From Acinetobacter sp. 10FS3-1 (lineage in GTDB: Bacteria; Pseudomonadota; Gammaproteobacteria; Pseudomonadales; Moraxellaceae), in assembly GCF_013343215.1 (NCBI RefSeq), contig NZ_CP039143.1, forward strand, positions 1,860,001 to 1,924,000: a DNA stretch of 64,000 bases, written 5' to 3'. The translations under genes were made by a program, and so were the position numbers. The notes beneath the pieces are model-generated. The model did no database searches and had not been told where the DNA came from. It worked only from the letters and a program-made list of their open reading frames with translations. Positions 9,452 to 19,278 of the stretch are shown piece by piece (the first letter of the stretch is position 1; each line of letters begins with the position of its first letter).

Positions 9452-10236
9452 TGTTCGAAGTAATTCATTTCGCTCTAGCGAGCTACTCTTTGTATCTTTC
9501 CATGGTTTCGCATTTTTTCTAGGTGGAATCACCGCATGCGCTTGCCGATCTGCAATGACCTGGCGGCATTGCTTGGTGTCATAAGCTCCATCGGTATAAA
9601 CAGAGTCAATCCGCTCATCTTGTGGAATCTGATTAAGTAAATCACCAAGCACCTGTGAATCACTGACATTATTGGTTGTAAGCTGAACTGCTCGTATTTG
9701 CAGGGTTTTAGCATCTATACCAATATGAAGTTTACGCCATTGGCGACGATATTCAGGTCCATGTTTCTTGCGTTTCCATTCGCCCTCACCTAGAAACTTC
9801 ATGCCTGTAGAGTCCATGAGTAGATGCAGCCCATCGCTACTTTTTTGGTAGCTGATTACAATATCAATATGCTTTTGTCTTCTACAAAGCGTGGTGTACG
9901 AATATCACTGATATTCGGGGCTGCTCATCCGCAAAGTTTAATCAGACTTTGCACAAAGCCAGTGACCATACGTAAAGACAGACGGAATAAGGATTTAATC
10001 ATTAAGCAGCATTGGATGGCTGCGTCGGAGTAGGTTTGATTTCGCCCTTGTTTGCCTTTTGATGGCGCATACCATTGCGTAGCAGGATCAAACCAAATGG
10101 CAATATTTCCGCGACTCATGAGTGCTCGGTTATATGCGGGCCAATTGGTTGTGCGGTAGATTTTGTGTGTAGGCTTCTTCATTTGAAAATTATATCGCTG
10201 AAAAACCCTTTACAGATAGGTTTGTGCAACAAAGCC
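9452..10236 (-). pseudogene. Decayed IS17/ISAba12-like transposase copy
   Basis: The left terminal repeat of the IS lies at 10221-10236 (reading leftwards GGCTTTGTTGCACAAA). The transposase starts at 10182 (MKKPTHKIYRTTNWPAYNRA) but is broken by changes between about 9818 and 9925. It then resumes through the DDE region and stops after NELLRT, where the 113-bp element begins. The C-terminal quarter is missing. It is diverged from the two intact copies in this window, so it is an older insertion. Confidence 0.8.
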
Positions 10237-10256
10237 GTAAAAATTTAAAATATAAT

Positions 10257-11159
10257 TTATCTATTTCTGAAATTATTGACAAGCATATCCCTTAAAGTCA
10301 ACGTTGATTTTTCATTTTTAAATAATTTATGATAAATAACATCCACTTCTATCAAATTCTCCTTAATTAAAATAGGGAAAATTTTAAATGTATTATGAAA
10401 ATTATATTTTTTAGCAATAAAACTCGGCATAATGACCCCATAATCTGTTTTTTCAACTATATCCGGGGCAGCACTATAATAAGGTATATTCATTTTATTT
10501 TTACACCCCAATTTATTTAAAATTTTATTAACAACTTCAGAATGACCAGTTATATTATTATCCACACCAATCAGACTTAATAAGTTATAATTATTAAAAT
10601 CCCCATCAGATTTAATCAATGGGTGTCCATCCCTAATCATTAAAACAAAGCAATCTTGAAATAAATTTTCAGATATTAAGTTAATATTATCTTTTAAAGC
10701 GGGAAAATTACCAATTGCAAAATCAATTTTACCCTCCCTCATTTTCACTTCCATTTCCAATTGATTAACTTGCAAGATATTGATATCAATATTTAAATTC
10801 GCCTCATCCAATAACAAGCAAAGTGGTGGAATAAAAAAAGATTGTGCTAAATCAGACATAACTATATTATAATTTTTCTTATAGAACAAATTATCATTAT
10901 ACCCCTTTTGATTCAATGATAACTCTATTAACTCAATCGATTTTTTTAGATTATCAATAATCTTCCTACTGAAAATTGTAGGTTTCATATTTCCAGACGT
11001 ACGAACAAATAAATCATCATCATAAATATTTCTTAATTTTTTTAATGATTGGCTCACTGCAGGTTGTGAAATATTAAGAATTCTTGCTGTTTCTGTTAGA
11101 TTTTCAGTATCGAATAAACTACAGAACACTTTGACCAAATTATAATCAAAATTTTCCAT
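10257..11159 (-). CDS. LysR-type regulator of the aromatic-oxygenase cluster
   Basis: The start MENFDYNLVKVFCSLF at 11159 is chosen because AAGGAGG lies 6-7 bases upstream; a longer in-frame start lacks this. About 300 residues with an N-terminal HTH (TARILNISQPAVSQSLKKLR) and a C-terminal effector domain. It is strongly AT-rich with AT-ending codons, unlike catM, which suggests transfer from another background. Being last in a co-directional run with an MFS transporter, porin and ring hydroxylase, it probably regulates them. Effector unknown. Confidence 0.8.
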   Translation of the reverse strand: MENFDYNLVKVFCSLFDTENLTETARILNISQPAVSQSLKKLRNIYDDDLFVRTSGNMKPTIFSRKIIDNLKKSIELIELSLNQKGYNDNLFYKKNYNIVMSDLAQSFFIPPLCLLLDEANLNIDINILQVNQLEMEVKMREGKIDFAIGNFPALKDNINLISENLFQDCFVLMIRDGHPLIKSDGDFNNYNLLSLIGVDNNITGHSEVVNKILNKLGCKNKMNIPYYSAAPDIVEKTDYGVIMPSFIAKKYNFHNTFKIFPILIKENLIEVDVIYHKLFKNEKSTLTLRDMLVNNFRNR

Positions 11160-11228
11160 GCAATTCCTCCTTGAAAAACAAAATTCCATAGTTGATATTA
11201 AATATTAACTATGGAATTAGATAACGAC

Positions 11229-12620
11229 TTACTTCATAAGTTTTCTGGCTAGACCATCAGGATTTAAAAATAAAATTGTAAAAATCCCAATAATAATCAT
11301 ATAGATACCAGCAGAGTTAAAACCAATATTGACACCTCTAATCAGATTTTCAGCCATTTCTTTAGATACCATTATACCTTTAGCAGGTTGTATATAACCA
11401 GCTGTATCCATTAAATATCCCACCATAGTTGGAGAGACTATACCTCCAATAGACGCAGTTGCAACTAATGTTGCCATGACTGCAGCACGTTGTTGTGAAC
11501 ATACACTGAAACCTACTGCCATGGTCGCTAAAGGGAAACACATTGCGAAACCAGCTGCAATAGTAATCAATATGATACACATACTATTCGATGCCATTGG
11601 TATTAAGAAAAAGCAAATACCTGATATCAAAATCATTGATCCGAAAATCATACCTAATGAAACATATACAGTCTTGTCCTTCCGCATCAAAATTCTTGAA
11701 ATATAACCGGCTCCAGCTAGGCTTAATGCACCCATAATCCAAGGAAAGCTTGAAACTGTTGCGATTACTTCTGGTGAAAAGGACCCTAGTGCTGCAATAT
11801 ATTTAGGTGTCCATGTAGTTAAAAAACCTAATGACCAAAAACACCCTAAACCAGCTAAAAATGCAGAATAAAACATTTTTGAATTTAAAATTTTAAAGAA
11901 TGGTACAGGTTTTAGGTCATCTACAAAATGAACAATACTTTTACTATTTAAGTTCACTTGTTTTTTTTCAATAGGTAGAGTTTTTTCCTTACTAAAATGG
12001 CTATATGGACCTTCTTTGAATACTATTGCCCACAAGATTGTCCATATAAGGCCTACCGCACCCAAAAATCCAAATGCCCAGCGCCATCCCCAATCTGGAT
12101 GAGCAATAATATAAGCTAAGATTGGCGCAGCAATTACAGGACCTAATGTAGTACCGGAAGCAACCAAACTACTAGGAAAACCTCGTGATGAAGGTTCAAA
12201 CCAACTTTGAACATGTGTTAAAGATATAGATGAAGCAGGACCCTCTGCTGCCCCTAGAACAATTCGAGTCACTAGGAGAGCCATTGCTCCACCACCAAAT
12301 AACATAGGAAATTGTAAAATTGCCCAACTCAAACCCATAACCAAAATAATCCACCTGGTTTGAATCTTTTCAGCAACAAATCCAACAATGATTCCTGATA
12401 TCGCAAATAAAAAGAAAAATGAACTTCCAATAAAACCAAACTGAGTACTTGTCATCCCTAACTCAGACATTACAGATTCAGCAACTAAACCTAATACAGC
12501 TTTATCTGCAAAATTCACCATTTGAAAAACTACTAGCAATGTCGTAATAATCCAGGCTTTTCGCATAATTCTTTTTCTATACTTAAAATCCGTATCAATT
12601 ATCTCATTCTCTGACTTCAT
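11229..12620 (-). CDS. MFS transporter, anion:cation symporter family
   Basis: 463 residues with about 12 hydrophobic segments. Early residues FADKAVLGL and the inter-helix region resemble the ACS family of aromatic and sugar acid:H+ symporters. The loop SWFEPSSRG corresponds to the conserved cytoplasmic region after helix 4, and a longer hydrophilic loop near residues 200-235 separates the halves. It is an inner-membrane importer. Its place beside a porin and a ring-hydroxylating oxygenase suggests uptake of that enzyme's aromatic carboxylate substrate; the exact solute cannot be read from sequence. Confidence 0.85.
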   Translation of the reverse strand: MKSENEIIDTDFKYRKRIMRKAWIITTLLVVFQMVNFADKAVLGLVAESVMSELGMTSTQFGFIGSSFFFLFAISGIIVGFVAEKIQTRWIILVMGLSWAILQFPMLFGGGAMALLVTRIVLGAAEGPASSISLTHVQSWFEPSSRGFPSSLVASGTTLGPVIAAPILAYIIAHPDWGWRWAFGFLGAVGLIWTILWAIVFKEGPYSHFSKEKTLPIEKKQVNLNSKSIVHFVDDLKPVPFFKILNSKMFYSAFLAGLGCFWSLGFLTTWTPKYIAALGSFSPEVIATVSSFPWIMGALSLAGAGYISRILMRKDKTVYVSLGMIFGSMILISGICFFLIPMASNSMCIILITIAAGFAMCFPLATMAVGFSVCSQQRAAVMATLVATASIGGIVSPTMVGYLMDTAGYIQPAKGIMVSKEMAENLIRGVNIGFNSAGIYMIIIGIFTILFLNPDGLARKLMK

Positions 12621-13662
12621 TAATCATCCCCTCTTTCATTAAATATTATTTAGAATTTAAATTCATATGTTGTAATGACACGATTTTCTTTAAAACTATT
12701 ACCTGAATTGTTTTCAATACCATACCGAGTATCAGTTTGTGTGTATCTCCATTCTAAACTCAATCCTTTAAATTTACCTTCAGGAACAGCATATATAAGA
12801 CCAACAATAGTTTCCTCTTCTTTATTATCATTTAATCCCGGTCTTTTAATATTATGACCATAATGGTAACCTAATCTTGTTTTAAAGCCATCCATTCCAT
12901 GATTCTTAAAATCATGAATATAATTCAGATGCCATGTTAATTCTTCAGGATTATAAAAAGGAAGATTTGACCATGCTTGCAAATAAGGTTGTGGCGGATA
13001 ACCAGCAAGGGTTGGGAAAATATCTTTCCCCATATTCTTTTGTACCCCTATACTGAGTTGATTATCATACTTATAATACGTACCCATTAAACCCACAGCC
13101 TGACTATCTATTTCTCCATATAAATTTTTTCCATCTTCTACATTATAAAAATAACTACTTTCAATTTTTAATTTTGATTGTTCAAATTGCTTTGTGTAGG
13201 CCAAACCTAGATAATTTTGTTGATAAATATCTTCAAGCTGACCAAACTAGTAAGATCCCGAAAAATACTCACTGAATTTATAATCCAAGCCAATAAAATT
13301 TAATCCATCACTTTCATATCTTGGTCCAGATCTTAATAAACTTAATTTTTCATATTGATCATCATTCCTTGCATTAATATGCGTAATCCGCCCCATATTA
13401 ATATTTAAATTTTTGATTTCTTTTGACTCTAGCATCACCCCTGCATATGAAGTCGGGAGCTGCCTTGAAGTATCAATAAATACAATTGGATTTTTTGGAT
13501 TTAATTCCCCCACCTTCAACTCTGTATCTTTATATTTAAATTTTAAGGTGACTCCATACTTCCCATAGGACTCTTTTAATTTATTATCCTGAGTGTCGTA
13601 AGGAAAATTGGTATCACTGAGCTGTTCATTTTTATCATTGAGCCGAAATGCATACCTTAGAC

Positions 13663-14701
13663 GGCTTTGTTGCACAAACCTAGCATCAAAAGCTTATTCA
13701 GCAATATAATTTCAAAATGAATAAGCCTGCCTCTAAAATCTACCGTACAACCAATTGGTCATCCTATAACCGAGCCTTAATTAACCGAGGTAATATTTCC
13801 ATTTGGTTTGATCCAAAGACTCAGTGGTATGCACAATCACAAGGCAAGCAAGGTCGAAATCAAACCTACTCCGATACAGCGATTCAATGCTGCTTAATGA
13901 TCAAATTACTATTCCGACTCTCTTTACGTATGGTCACAGGTTTTGTTCAAAGTCTGATTAAACTCTCTGGATTAGATTGGACAGCTCCGGATTATTCCAC
14001 CCTTTGTCGTAGACAAAAGCATATTGATATTGCGATTAGCTATCAAAAAAGTAGTGATGGACTGCATCTACTCGTAGACTCTACTGGTTTGAAGTTTCTT
14101 GGTGAAGGTGAATGGAAACGCAAGAAACATGGGGCTGAATATCGTCGCCAATGGCGTAAGCTTCACATTGCTATAGATGCTAAAACCCTGCAAATACGTG
14201 CAGTACAACTCACCACAAATAATGTCAGTGATTCTCAAGTACTCGAAGATTTACTTGCTCAAATTCCCTTGGATGAACCAATTGATTCTGTTTATACAGA
14301 TGGTGCTTATGACACAAAGCACTGCCGACAAGTCATTTTAGATCGAGATGCACATGCGATCATTCCACCTAGAAAGAATGCAAAGCCTTGGAAGGATCAG
14401 CAAGCGAGGTCTATAGAGCGGAACGAATTATTAAAGACAGTCAAACGGCTAGGCAGATCGCTTTGGAAAAAGTGGTCTGGTTATCACCGTCGAAGTTTGG
14501 TTGAAACCAAGATGCATTGCATCAAATTATTAGGCGATAAATTAACAGCGCGGAGTTTTCCAAGTCAGGTAAATGAGATCCACGCACGCGTAGCGGTTTT
14601 GAATAAATTCACAGAATTAGGTCGCCCGCATACCCAAGTTGTCTCTTAAATTTGGATTACTTAGAGGAGTTCAGCCTTTCAAACCTTTATGCAACAAAGC
14701 C
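13663..14701 (+). mobile_element. IS17/ISAba12-like element (IS5 family, IS903 group), 1039 bp
   Basis: Ends are GGCTTTGTTGCACAAA on the left and TTTATGCAACAAAGCC on the right. Flanked by the perfect 9-bp direct repeat ACCTTAGAC (13654-13662 and 14702-14710), so this was a simple transposition into the porin gene, apparently recent. Confidence 0.93.
13717..14649 (+). CDS. IS5-family transposase
   Basis: 310 residues starting MNKPASKIYRTTNWSSYNRA, with DDE residues in LLVDSTGLKFLGEG, VYTDGAYDTK and the C-terminal YHRRSLVETKMHCIKLLG (the Y-(2)-R-(3)-E-(6)-K signature of IS4/IS5-like enzymes). It is one residue different from the copy at 22434-23366 (V versus I near the end). Intact and probably active. 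Confidence 0.93.
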   Translation: MNKPASKIYRTTNWSSYNRALINRGNISIWFDPKTQWYAQSQGKQGRNQTYSDTAIQCCLMIKLLFRLSLRMVTGFVQSLIKLSGLDWTAPDYSTLCRRQKHIDIAISYQKSSDGLHLLVDSTGLKFLGEGEWKRKKHGAEYRRQWRKLHIAIDAKTLQIRAVQLTTNNVSDSQVLEDLLAQIPLDEPIDSVYTDGAYDTKHCRQVILDRDAHAIIPPRKNAKPWKDQQARSIERNELLKTVKRLGRSLWKKWSGYHRRSLVETKMHCIKLLGDKLTARSFPSQVNEIHARVAVLNKFTELGRPHTQVVS

Positions 14702-15031
14702 ACCTTAGACTAAAATCAGTTCCCATTTGTATAGCAGTATCTGTATATCCAGACTGATATAATGCATTGATCGATTGTGACCAGCTCCCCAAATCATGAG
14801 ATTGCGGATTTGAAAATGTCCTTTCAAAATAAAAATTTCTCAGATCAATTTTAAATTTATCATCTTGAAAAAATTCTGCATGTGTATGTGTTGATATTAA
14901 AATTGACATCATGATACCGAGTGGTATTTGCTTGAGTATCCCTGACCCTTTCATAAATATTCCTTGTTAAGTTATTTCCAGCATCTCTTTTACTTGGTAA
15001 GGAGAGATGTATGTTTGCTTATTGATTGACA

Positions 15032-15985
15032 TCAAATATCCAGAACCAGAAATTTTGATTTTGATCGTGAACAGCACACCAAAATCTGTTCATTACTTTC
15101 TTTTTCTTCATCCGTTAAATACACATCACGATGATCAGGTTCACCTTCTAATACATCACACAAACATGTACCACACACACCTTGTTCACATGATTTCTCA
15201 ATCTTTATGCCTTCTCTCGCTAATGCATCGATCAAACTTTCATCCGCTGCAACCGTAATAATTTTATTACTGCGCTGCGCAACGACTTCAAAGCTATCGC
15301 CTGTGACATCTGTTTCAACTTTAAAATATTCTCTGTGAATCTGCTGATCAGCAAAGTGATTCACTTTAGCTAAATCAATGACCCAATCCATAAAGCCATT
15401 CGGACCGCACGTATATATATGTGCTTCAGAGTTGAGCTGTTTAAAATGGTCTGTGAGGTGGTCACGATGACTTGAACCTTCTGCTTTAAAGTGGAAGGTT
15501 GTAAATGGTGCAAGTGGTCCCTGTTCTATTTCTTCGACGAAAGCACAGCGATCGCGACTACTGCCACAATAATGCAATTCAAAGGATTTGCCCTGAGCCA
15601 GTAGCTCATATGCCATGGTAATGAGTGGTGTAATGCCAATACCGCCACCGATCAACACTGAGTGGGAAGCATCAACCAAAGGGAATAAGTTTCTTGGTGC
15701 ACTCACCTGCAACTGCATACCCGGTGTAAGTTGCTCAAATGCACATGTTGAACCACCACGTGACTGAGGATCTTTCAAAATACCGAGGCGAAAAATGCCG
15801 ACTTGTTTAGGATCTTGGCAAAGTGAATATTGGCGTATTAGACCATTCGGCAAATGCACATCAATATGTGCCCCTGCTTCGATTTCAGGGAGTGTATTTT
15901 CATTCGCAGATGCCAATTCCAGTACTGCGATTGTGCCGCCTTGTATATAACGATCTTTTACGACCACATCATGTAAACACATCAT
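15032..15985 (-). CDS. Oxygenase reductase, FAD/NAD plus C-terminal 2Fe-2S
   Basis: 317 residues in phthalate-dioxygenase-reductase order. The FAD-binding barrel has R51-Q-Y-S, the NAD domain has GGIGITP (about 113-120), and the plant-type ferredoxin has C266, C271, C274 and C304 (C-X4-C-X2-C-X29-C). It passes electrons from NADH to the Rieske oxygenase encoded just upstream. The beta subunit stop is 62 bp away. The domain order is like VanB and type IA/phthalate reductases and unlike BenC, where the ferredoxin is N-terminal, arguing against benzoate dioxygenase. Confidence 0.9.
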   Translation of the reverse strand: MMCLHDVVVKDRYIQGGTIAVLELASANENTLPEIEAGAHIDVHLPNGLIRQYSLCQDPKQVGIFRLGILKDPQSRGGSTCAFEQLTPGMQLQVSAPRNLFPLVDASHSVLIGGGIGITPLITMAYELLAQGKSFELHYCGSSRDRCAFVEEIEQGPLAPFTTFHFKAEGSSHRDHLTDHFKQLNSEAHIYTCGPNGFMDWVIDLAKVNHFADQQIHREYFKVETDVTGDSFEVVAQRSNKIITVAADESLIDALAREGIKIEKSCEQGVCGTCLCDVLEGEPDHRDVYLTDEEKESNEQILVCCSRSKSKFLVLDI

Positions 15986-16047
15986 TTTTTCTCATTCGAT
16001 CCTTTTAAACAAATAGGGATTAGCAAAAAGCTAATCCCTATTTCCTC

Positions 16048-16533
16048 TTACAAAATATAGCTAATACCCGCCAGGGTATCGGTTGAATTAATGAGGTTAA
16101 TCACCTTGCGACGAATCTTGAAGCCATTTTCTTCATCACGTACCAAGTGGTAAATCACATCTGCTGTGTAATGGCGCAAGTTTTCTTTACGGAATTCTCG
16201 CAAGTTTTGTGAACAGCGTAAGACAATCTCACCATCTTGTTCTTGAAGAATGCGTACACGCGATAAACTACGCACTGTATTCGCTTTTGGAGATGTCGAA
16301 ATCGCTTCACCATTTTCTAAACGTTCAACACGTAGTTGACGCATATGATGATTGTCATATGCATAGTTCAGATGATTTTCATAATCGGTTAAGGCTGGGT
16401 CGATTGGAATAATATACTGACCTTGCTCTTCCCATAATGCTAACCAAGTTTGGTAATCCGAATGGTCAAGCATATCCGCTTCTGCCCAGATAAATGCGGT
16501 TACTTCATTTACTAAATTTACGTCGATTTTCAT
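16048..16533 (-). CDS. Ring-hydroxylating dioxygenase beta subunit
   Basis: 161 residues of the SnoaL-like beta-subunit fold, with a typical N-terminus (VTAFIWAEADMLDHSDYQTW) and a C-terminal VIYHLVRDEENGFKIRRKVI strand region. It has a structural role in the alpha3-beta3 oxygenase. AAGGGGAAT precedes the ATG, and the alpha subunit ends 10 bp upstream, so the two are translated together. Confidence 0.88.
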   Translation of the reverse strand: MKIDVNLVNEVTAFIWAEADMLDHSDYQTWLALWEEQGQYIIPIDPALTDYENHLNYAYDNHHMRQLRVERLENGEAISTSPKANTVRSLSRVRILQEQDGEIVLRCSQNLREFRKENLRHYTADVIYHLVRDEENGFKIRRKVINLINSTDTLAGISYIL

Positions 16534-16543
16534 TGCATTCCCC

Positions 16544-17821
16544 TTAAGCCGTCATAATCTTTTTCCACTGCTGATAAGCAGCGCGCATACCTGTTTCAGC
16601 ACTTACATCACTTTTCAGACCATCTTCGGTTTTAACTTCACCGGGTAATCCGCGATGTAGCATGATCCAAAGATCATTGCCTGCATTGGAGCCTTTTTGT
16701 ACACGTTCCCAAGCCTCGGCATCATCTGGCGTACCAAAGCCAAACGGTCCTTGGAAGTGTTCGTGTAGACGTAAGCGATATTGGTTGGCAATTTGAGGTC
16801 CACCATCCATCGTAATAACAGAGTGATGAATTTCAGTTTTATCGACTGCTAAAGGCTGCATAACACGGAAAAATGCCATTGAACATGCGATGTTCGGGAA
16901 GATGTTCAGGTTAAAGCCCGTACCACCTACAGCTCGGCAGATACGTCGTACTTCAAGTTCTTCATGCCCTTCATCACGAAGTGCTTGTGCCAGCTCTTCG
17001 AAACGCTCTTGAATTGGACGTTCCATTAGTTCTTCTTCGAGATCGATCAGTTCAGGAATCATGACCATGACACTGTGACCATTTCCAAGATCTTCAACAT
17101 AACCAGGCTGATTTTCGAAGTTGAAAAGTTCTTCAGTTTTTTCGTCAACAGAGCTCAGGAATGATTTGTGTACCAATGGGAAATGGTAAGCATCCGTTGT
17201 ATTTTCTAACTGAATCTTCCAGTTGCCAGGGAATGTAAAGCGATGTTCGCCCAAGACTTTGACTGGGTAGCCTGCACCCTGTTTCATGAACAGATCAATC
17301 CACTTTTTAGCAGGACCAAGGAAATCTACAAGCGGCTCAATGTCTTGTTTAAATGTAGCGAAGATCATGCCGTTATATTCTTCGACACGTAAACTCACCA
17401 TAGGGAGTTCAGATTTGTCTAAGCATTCGCCATAACTTTCCGGAGATGGTACGCCACGTAATGTGCCATCTAATGCATAGCTCCAACCATGATAAGGACA
17501 AACGAAACTATTGGTTTTGCCTTTTTTATGTTCACATACTGTCGCAGCACGGTGACGGCAACGGTTTAAAAGTACATGAACTTTTTTCTTACGGTCACGT
17601 ACTACGACAACAGGCTGTAAACCTACATTAATCGTTTTATAGCTTCCTGCTTCAGGAAGTTCACTTGCATGTGCAACCCATACCCAAGTGTTGTAAAAGA
17701 TTTTTTCCATTTCTTCTTCAAAAATGGCTGGATCTTTATACAGCGAAGTATGTACACGGTCACTTTGAACCAGTTCGTTGTAATCAATTTCGATATTTTT
17801 AATTTGGATTGCATTATCCAT
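16544..17821 (-). CDS. Rieske ring-hydroxylating oxygenase alpha subunit
   Basis: 425 residues. The Rieske cluster ligands are C88-x-H90 and C108-x2-H111. The mononuclear iron site is in NTTDAYHFPLVH (D210 bridging, H213, H218). Length and paired beta subunit place it with benzoate/anthranilate/toluate-type oxygenases, which insert O2 or hydroxylate aromatic acids. It is the first gene of a minus-strand run (alpha, beta, reductase, porin, MFS, LysR) behind an AT-rich 305-bp control region. The substrate is unresolved: the sequence does not match my recollection of AntA, and the reductase is not BenC-like. Confidence 0.88.
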   Translation of the reverse strand: MDNAIQIKNIEIDYNELVQSDRVHTSLYKDPAIFEEEMEKIFYNTWVWVAHASELPEAGSYKTINVGLQPVVVVRDRKKKVHVLLNRCRHRAATVCEHKKGKTNSFVCPYHGWSYALDGTLRGVPSPESYGECLDKSELPMVSLRVEEYNGMIFATFKQDIEPLVDFLGPAKKWIDLFMKQGAGYPVKVLGEHRFTFPGNWKIQLENTTDAYHFPLVHKSFLSSVDEKTEELFNFENQPGYVEDLGNGHSVMVMIPELIDLEEELMERPIQERFEELAQALRDEGHEELEVRRICRAVGGTGFNLNIFPNIACSMAFFRVMQPLAVDKTEIHHSVITMDGGPQIANQYRLRLHEHFQGPFGFGTPDDAEAWERVQKGSNAGNDLWIMLHRGLPGEVKTEDGLKSDVSAETGMRAAYQQWKKIMTA

Positions 17822-17898
17822 AATTTGCCCTCATTACTATCTTTAAAAGATCATGTTTCTTACTAATAAATTACCTGTTTATAACCTATATTAATTAA

Positions 17899-17969
17899 TC
17901 AACTAAGACTATTTTCTAGTTGAAGATTTAATATTAAATTCAATTAATTAGAGTATTAAATTGAATTTA
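17899..17969. promoter_or_regulatory. Two inverted repeats upstream of the Rieske operon
   Basis: TCAACTA-N11-TAGTTGA (17899-17923) is a perfect 7-bp dyad with T-N11-A geometry, the hallmark of LysR binding sites. About 12 bp further on, an 11-bp inverted repeat TAAATTCAATT / AATTGAATTTA (17935-17945, 17959-17969) follows. Both lie in the 305-bp gap 17822-18126, which otherwise holds only AT-rich DNA, so the LysR protein encoded at 10257-11159 is the likely binder. Confidence 0.5.
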
Positions 17970-18126
17970 TAATCGAAATAACTCATTCATTTTTAAAGCC
18001 TTGAATTTAAACGACTCCCCATAGTCTTAAAGTTCTTGTATCCAGTCTTACAAACCACCTAGATTACGAGAATAGAAAGTAAGTTCTAAGTTGCCTAAAT
18101 TCTGAATAAGACTTGTGGAGACATAG

Positions 18127-19278
18127 TTACTTGTCTATTACCATCTGCTTCTTAAACTGATGTGATTTATTTGGATCAAAGATTTTTGCTATTAGGCATA
18201 ATTTTTCATCTTTGTTATGCCCTGAAACTAGTTGCAAACCAACCGGTGTGCCTAACTCCGTTTCTAGAGGCAGGGTAATCGCCGGATGACCAGAAACGTT
18301 AAATGGTCGTACTAATGCAGTTAAATTTAATAGCTTAAGCGGATCATTTATTTCACTTAGTAGTGGCGGCGCTGTAGGCAATGTAGGTAGTAACAAAGCA
18401 TCGTATTTCTTCAGCAATAGATCTAGTTCAGCTTTAAATAAATGCTGCACATCTTGTGCTTTTTCATATTGTTCAATGGTAATTTGAGATGCTGCTAATA
18501 ATCTTTTTCGAATGTCTGTACCCAATTTACCTGTGGTTAGCAAATGTGAAAATGAATGCCAATTTTCATAGCTGATTAAAGTCATACCTGCCTCATATGC
18601 AGCATTAAAATGACTCAGCTCCATCTCTTCAAAGTGAATGTCATTGATCTGAGAAACATGTCTATTAATGCACTCCCAAACCAGGTCATCCGCATCGACA
18701 CGTAAAATACCAACTCTAGGTATATGCACTTGATTATGCTGAACCTTAGAAAGGTCAAAGGTTGGGTCAATAATTTGCATAGCTTGAATAAGCATATTCA
18801 TAGCAAAAGGCCCAACACAATCTAAGCTAGAATATTGCGGTAATACGCCTTTGCGGCTTATTCGTCCATATGTTGGTTTAAGACCATAAACCCCACAACA
18901 AGCCGCTGGTAATCGAATAGATCCGCCAGTATCTGTTCCTATTGAAAAGTCACAAATTTTCTCTGCAACAGCTGTGGCAGATCCACTAGAAGAACCTCCA
19001 GGAATTAAATGGAGATATTTAGGATTTATCGGACTACCTGTATACTCATTTAAACCTGTAATACCAAATGCCAGTTCATGTAAATTAGCTTTACCTATAA
19101 TTTCACAGTCATGTTCTAAAATATTTTCTACTACATCAGCGTGCTTTATTGCTGCAGATACATTTGCTAAAGTCGGACTAGCAGCACATGTAGGATATTT
19201 CTGAATATCAATTGTGTCTTTAATGACGACTTTTATTTCTCCAATCCCTAAATGAAGATTTTGAACCAAAGATGTCAT
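18127..19278 (-). CDS. Amidase-signature hydrolase
   Basis: 383 residues with the Ser-cisSer-Lys catalytic set of the amidase family: K20 in VVIKDTIDI, cis-Ser S96 in GGSSSGSA and nucleophile S120 in DTGGSIRLPA. The N-terminus starts only 19 residues before the catalytic lysine, so it lacks the ~60-residue N-terminal helices of typical 450-500-residue members; short forms of this kind exist. It probably hydrolyses a small amide. It lies upstream of the Rieske operon on the same strand but 305 bp away, so a role in releasing an aromatic acid for the oxygenase is an inference from position. Confidence 0.8.
   Translation of the reverse strand: MTSLVQNLHLGIGEIKVVIKDTIDIQKYPTCAASPTLANVSAAIKHADVVENILEHDCEIIGKANLHELAFGITGLNEYTGSPINPKYLHLIPGGSSSGSATAVAEKICDFSIGTDTGGSIRLPAACCGVYGLKPTYGRISRKGVLPQYSSLDCVGPFAMNMLIQAMQIIDPTFDLSKVQHNQVHIPRVGILRVDADDLVWECINRHVSQINDIHFEEMELSHFNAAYEAGMTLISYENWHSFSHLLTTGKLGTDIRKRLLAASQITIEQYEKAQDVQHLFKAELDLLLKKYDALLLPTLPTAPPLLSEINDPLKLLNLTALVRPFNVSGHPAITLPLETELGTPVGLQLVSGHNKDEKLCLIAKIFDPNKSHQFKKQMVIDK

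Larger units (their letters stand above)
12650..14954 (-). pseudogene. OprD-family outer-membrane porin, amber codon and IS insertion
   Basis: The gene starts at 14954 with a signal peptide (MKGSGILKQIPLGIMMSI...HAEF) and is interrupted at 14701 by a 1039-bp IS. Removing the IS and one 9-bp duplicate joins GTDFSLR to YAFRLNDKNEQLSD in frame. An in-frame TAG at 13247 (family residue probably Tyr) is followed by FGQLEDIYQQNY and normal sequence to FKF* at 12650. The restored length is about 418 codons, typical for OprD/BenP-type channels that pass aromatic acids. Both lesions must be repaired for function. Confidence 0.85.

Noticed and set aside
9330..9460. 9-bp target duplication around the 113-bp element
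   Set aside because: The flanks TTTTCCAAA and TGTTCGAAG are not the same, so simple transposition cannot be shown.
15032..17821. Benzoate (benABC) or anthranilate (antABC) dioxygenase
   Set aside because: The reductase has its 2Fe-2S domain at the C-terminus, not the N-terminus as in BenC/AntC, and the alpha subunit does not match AntA as I recall it.
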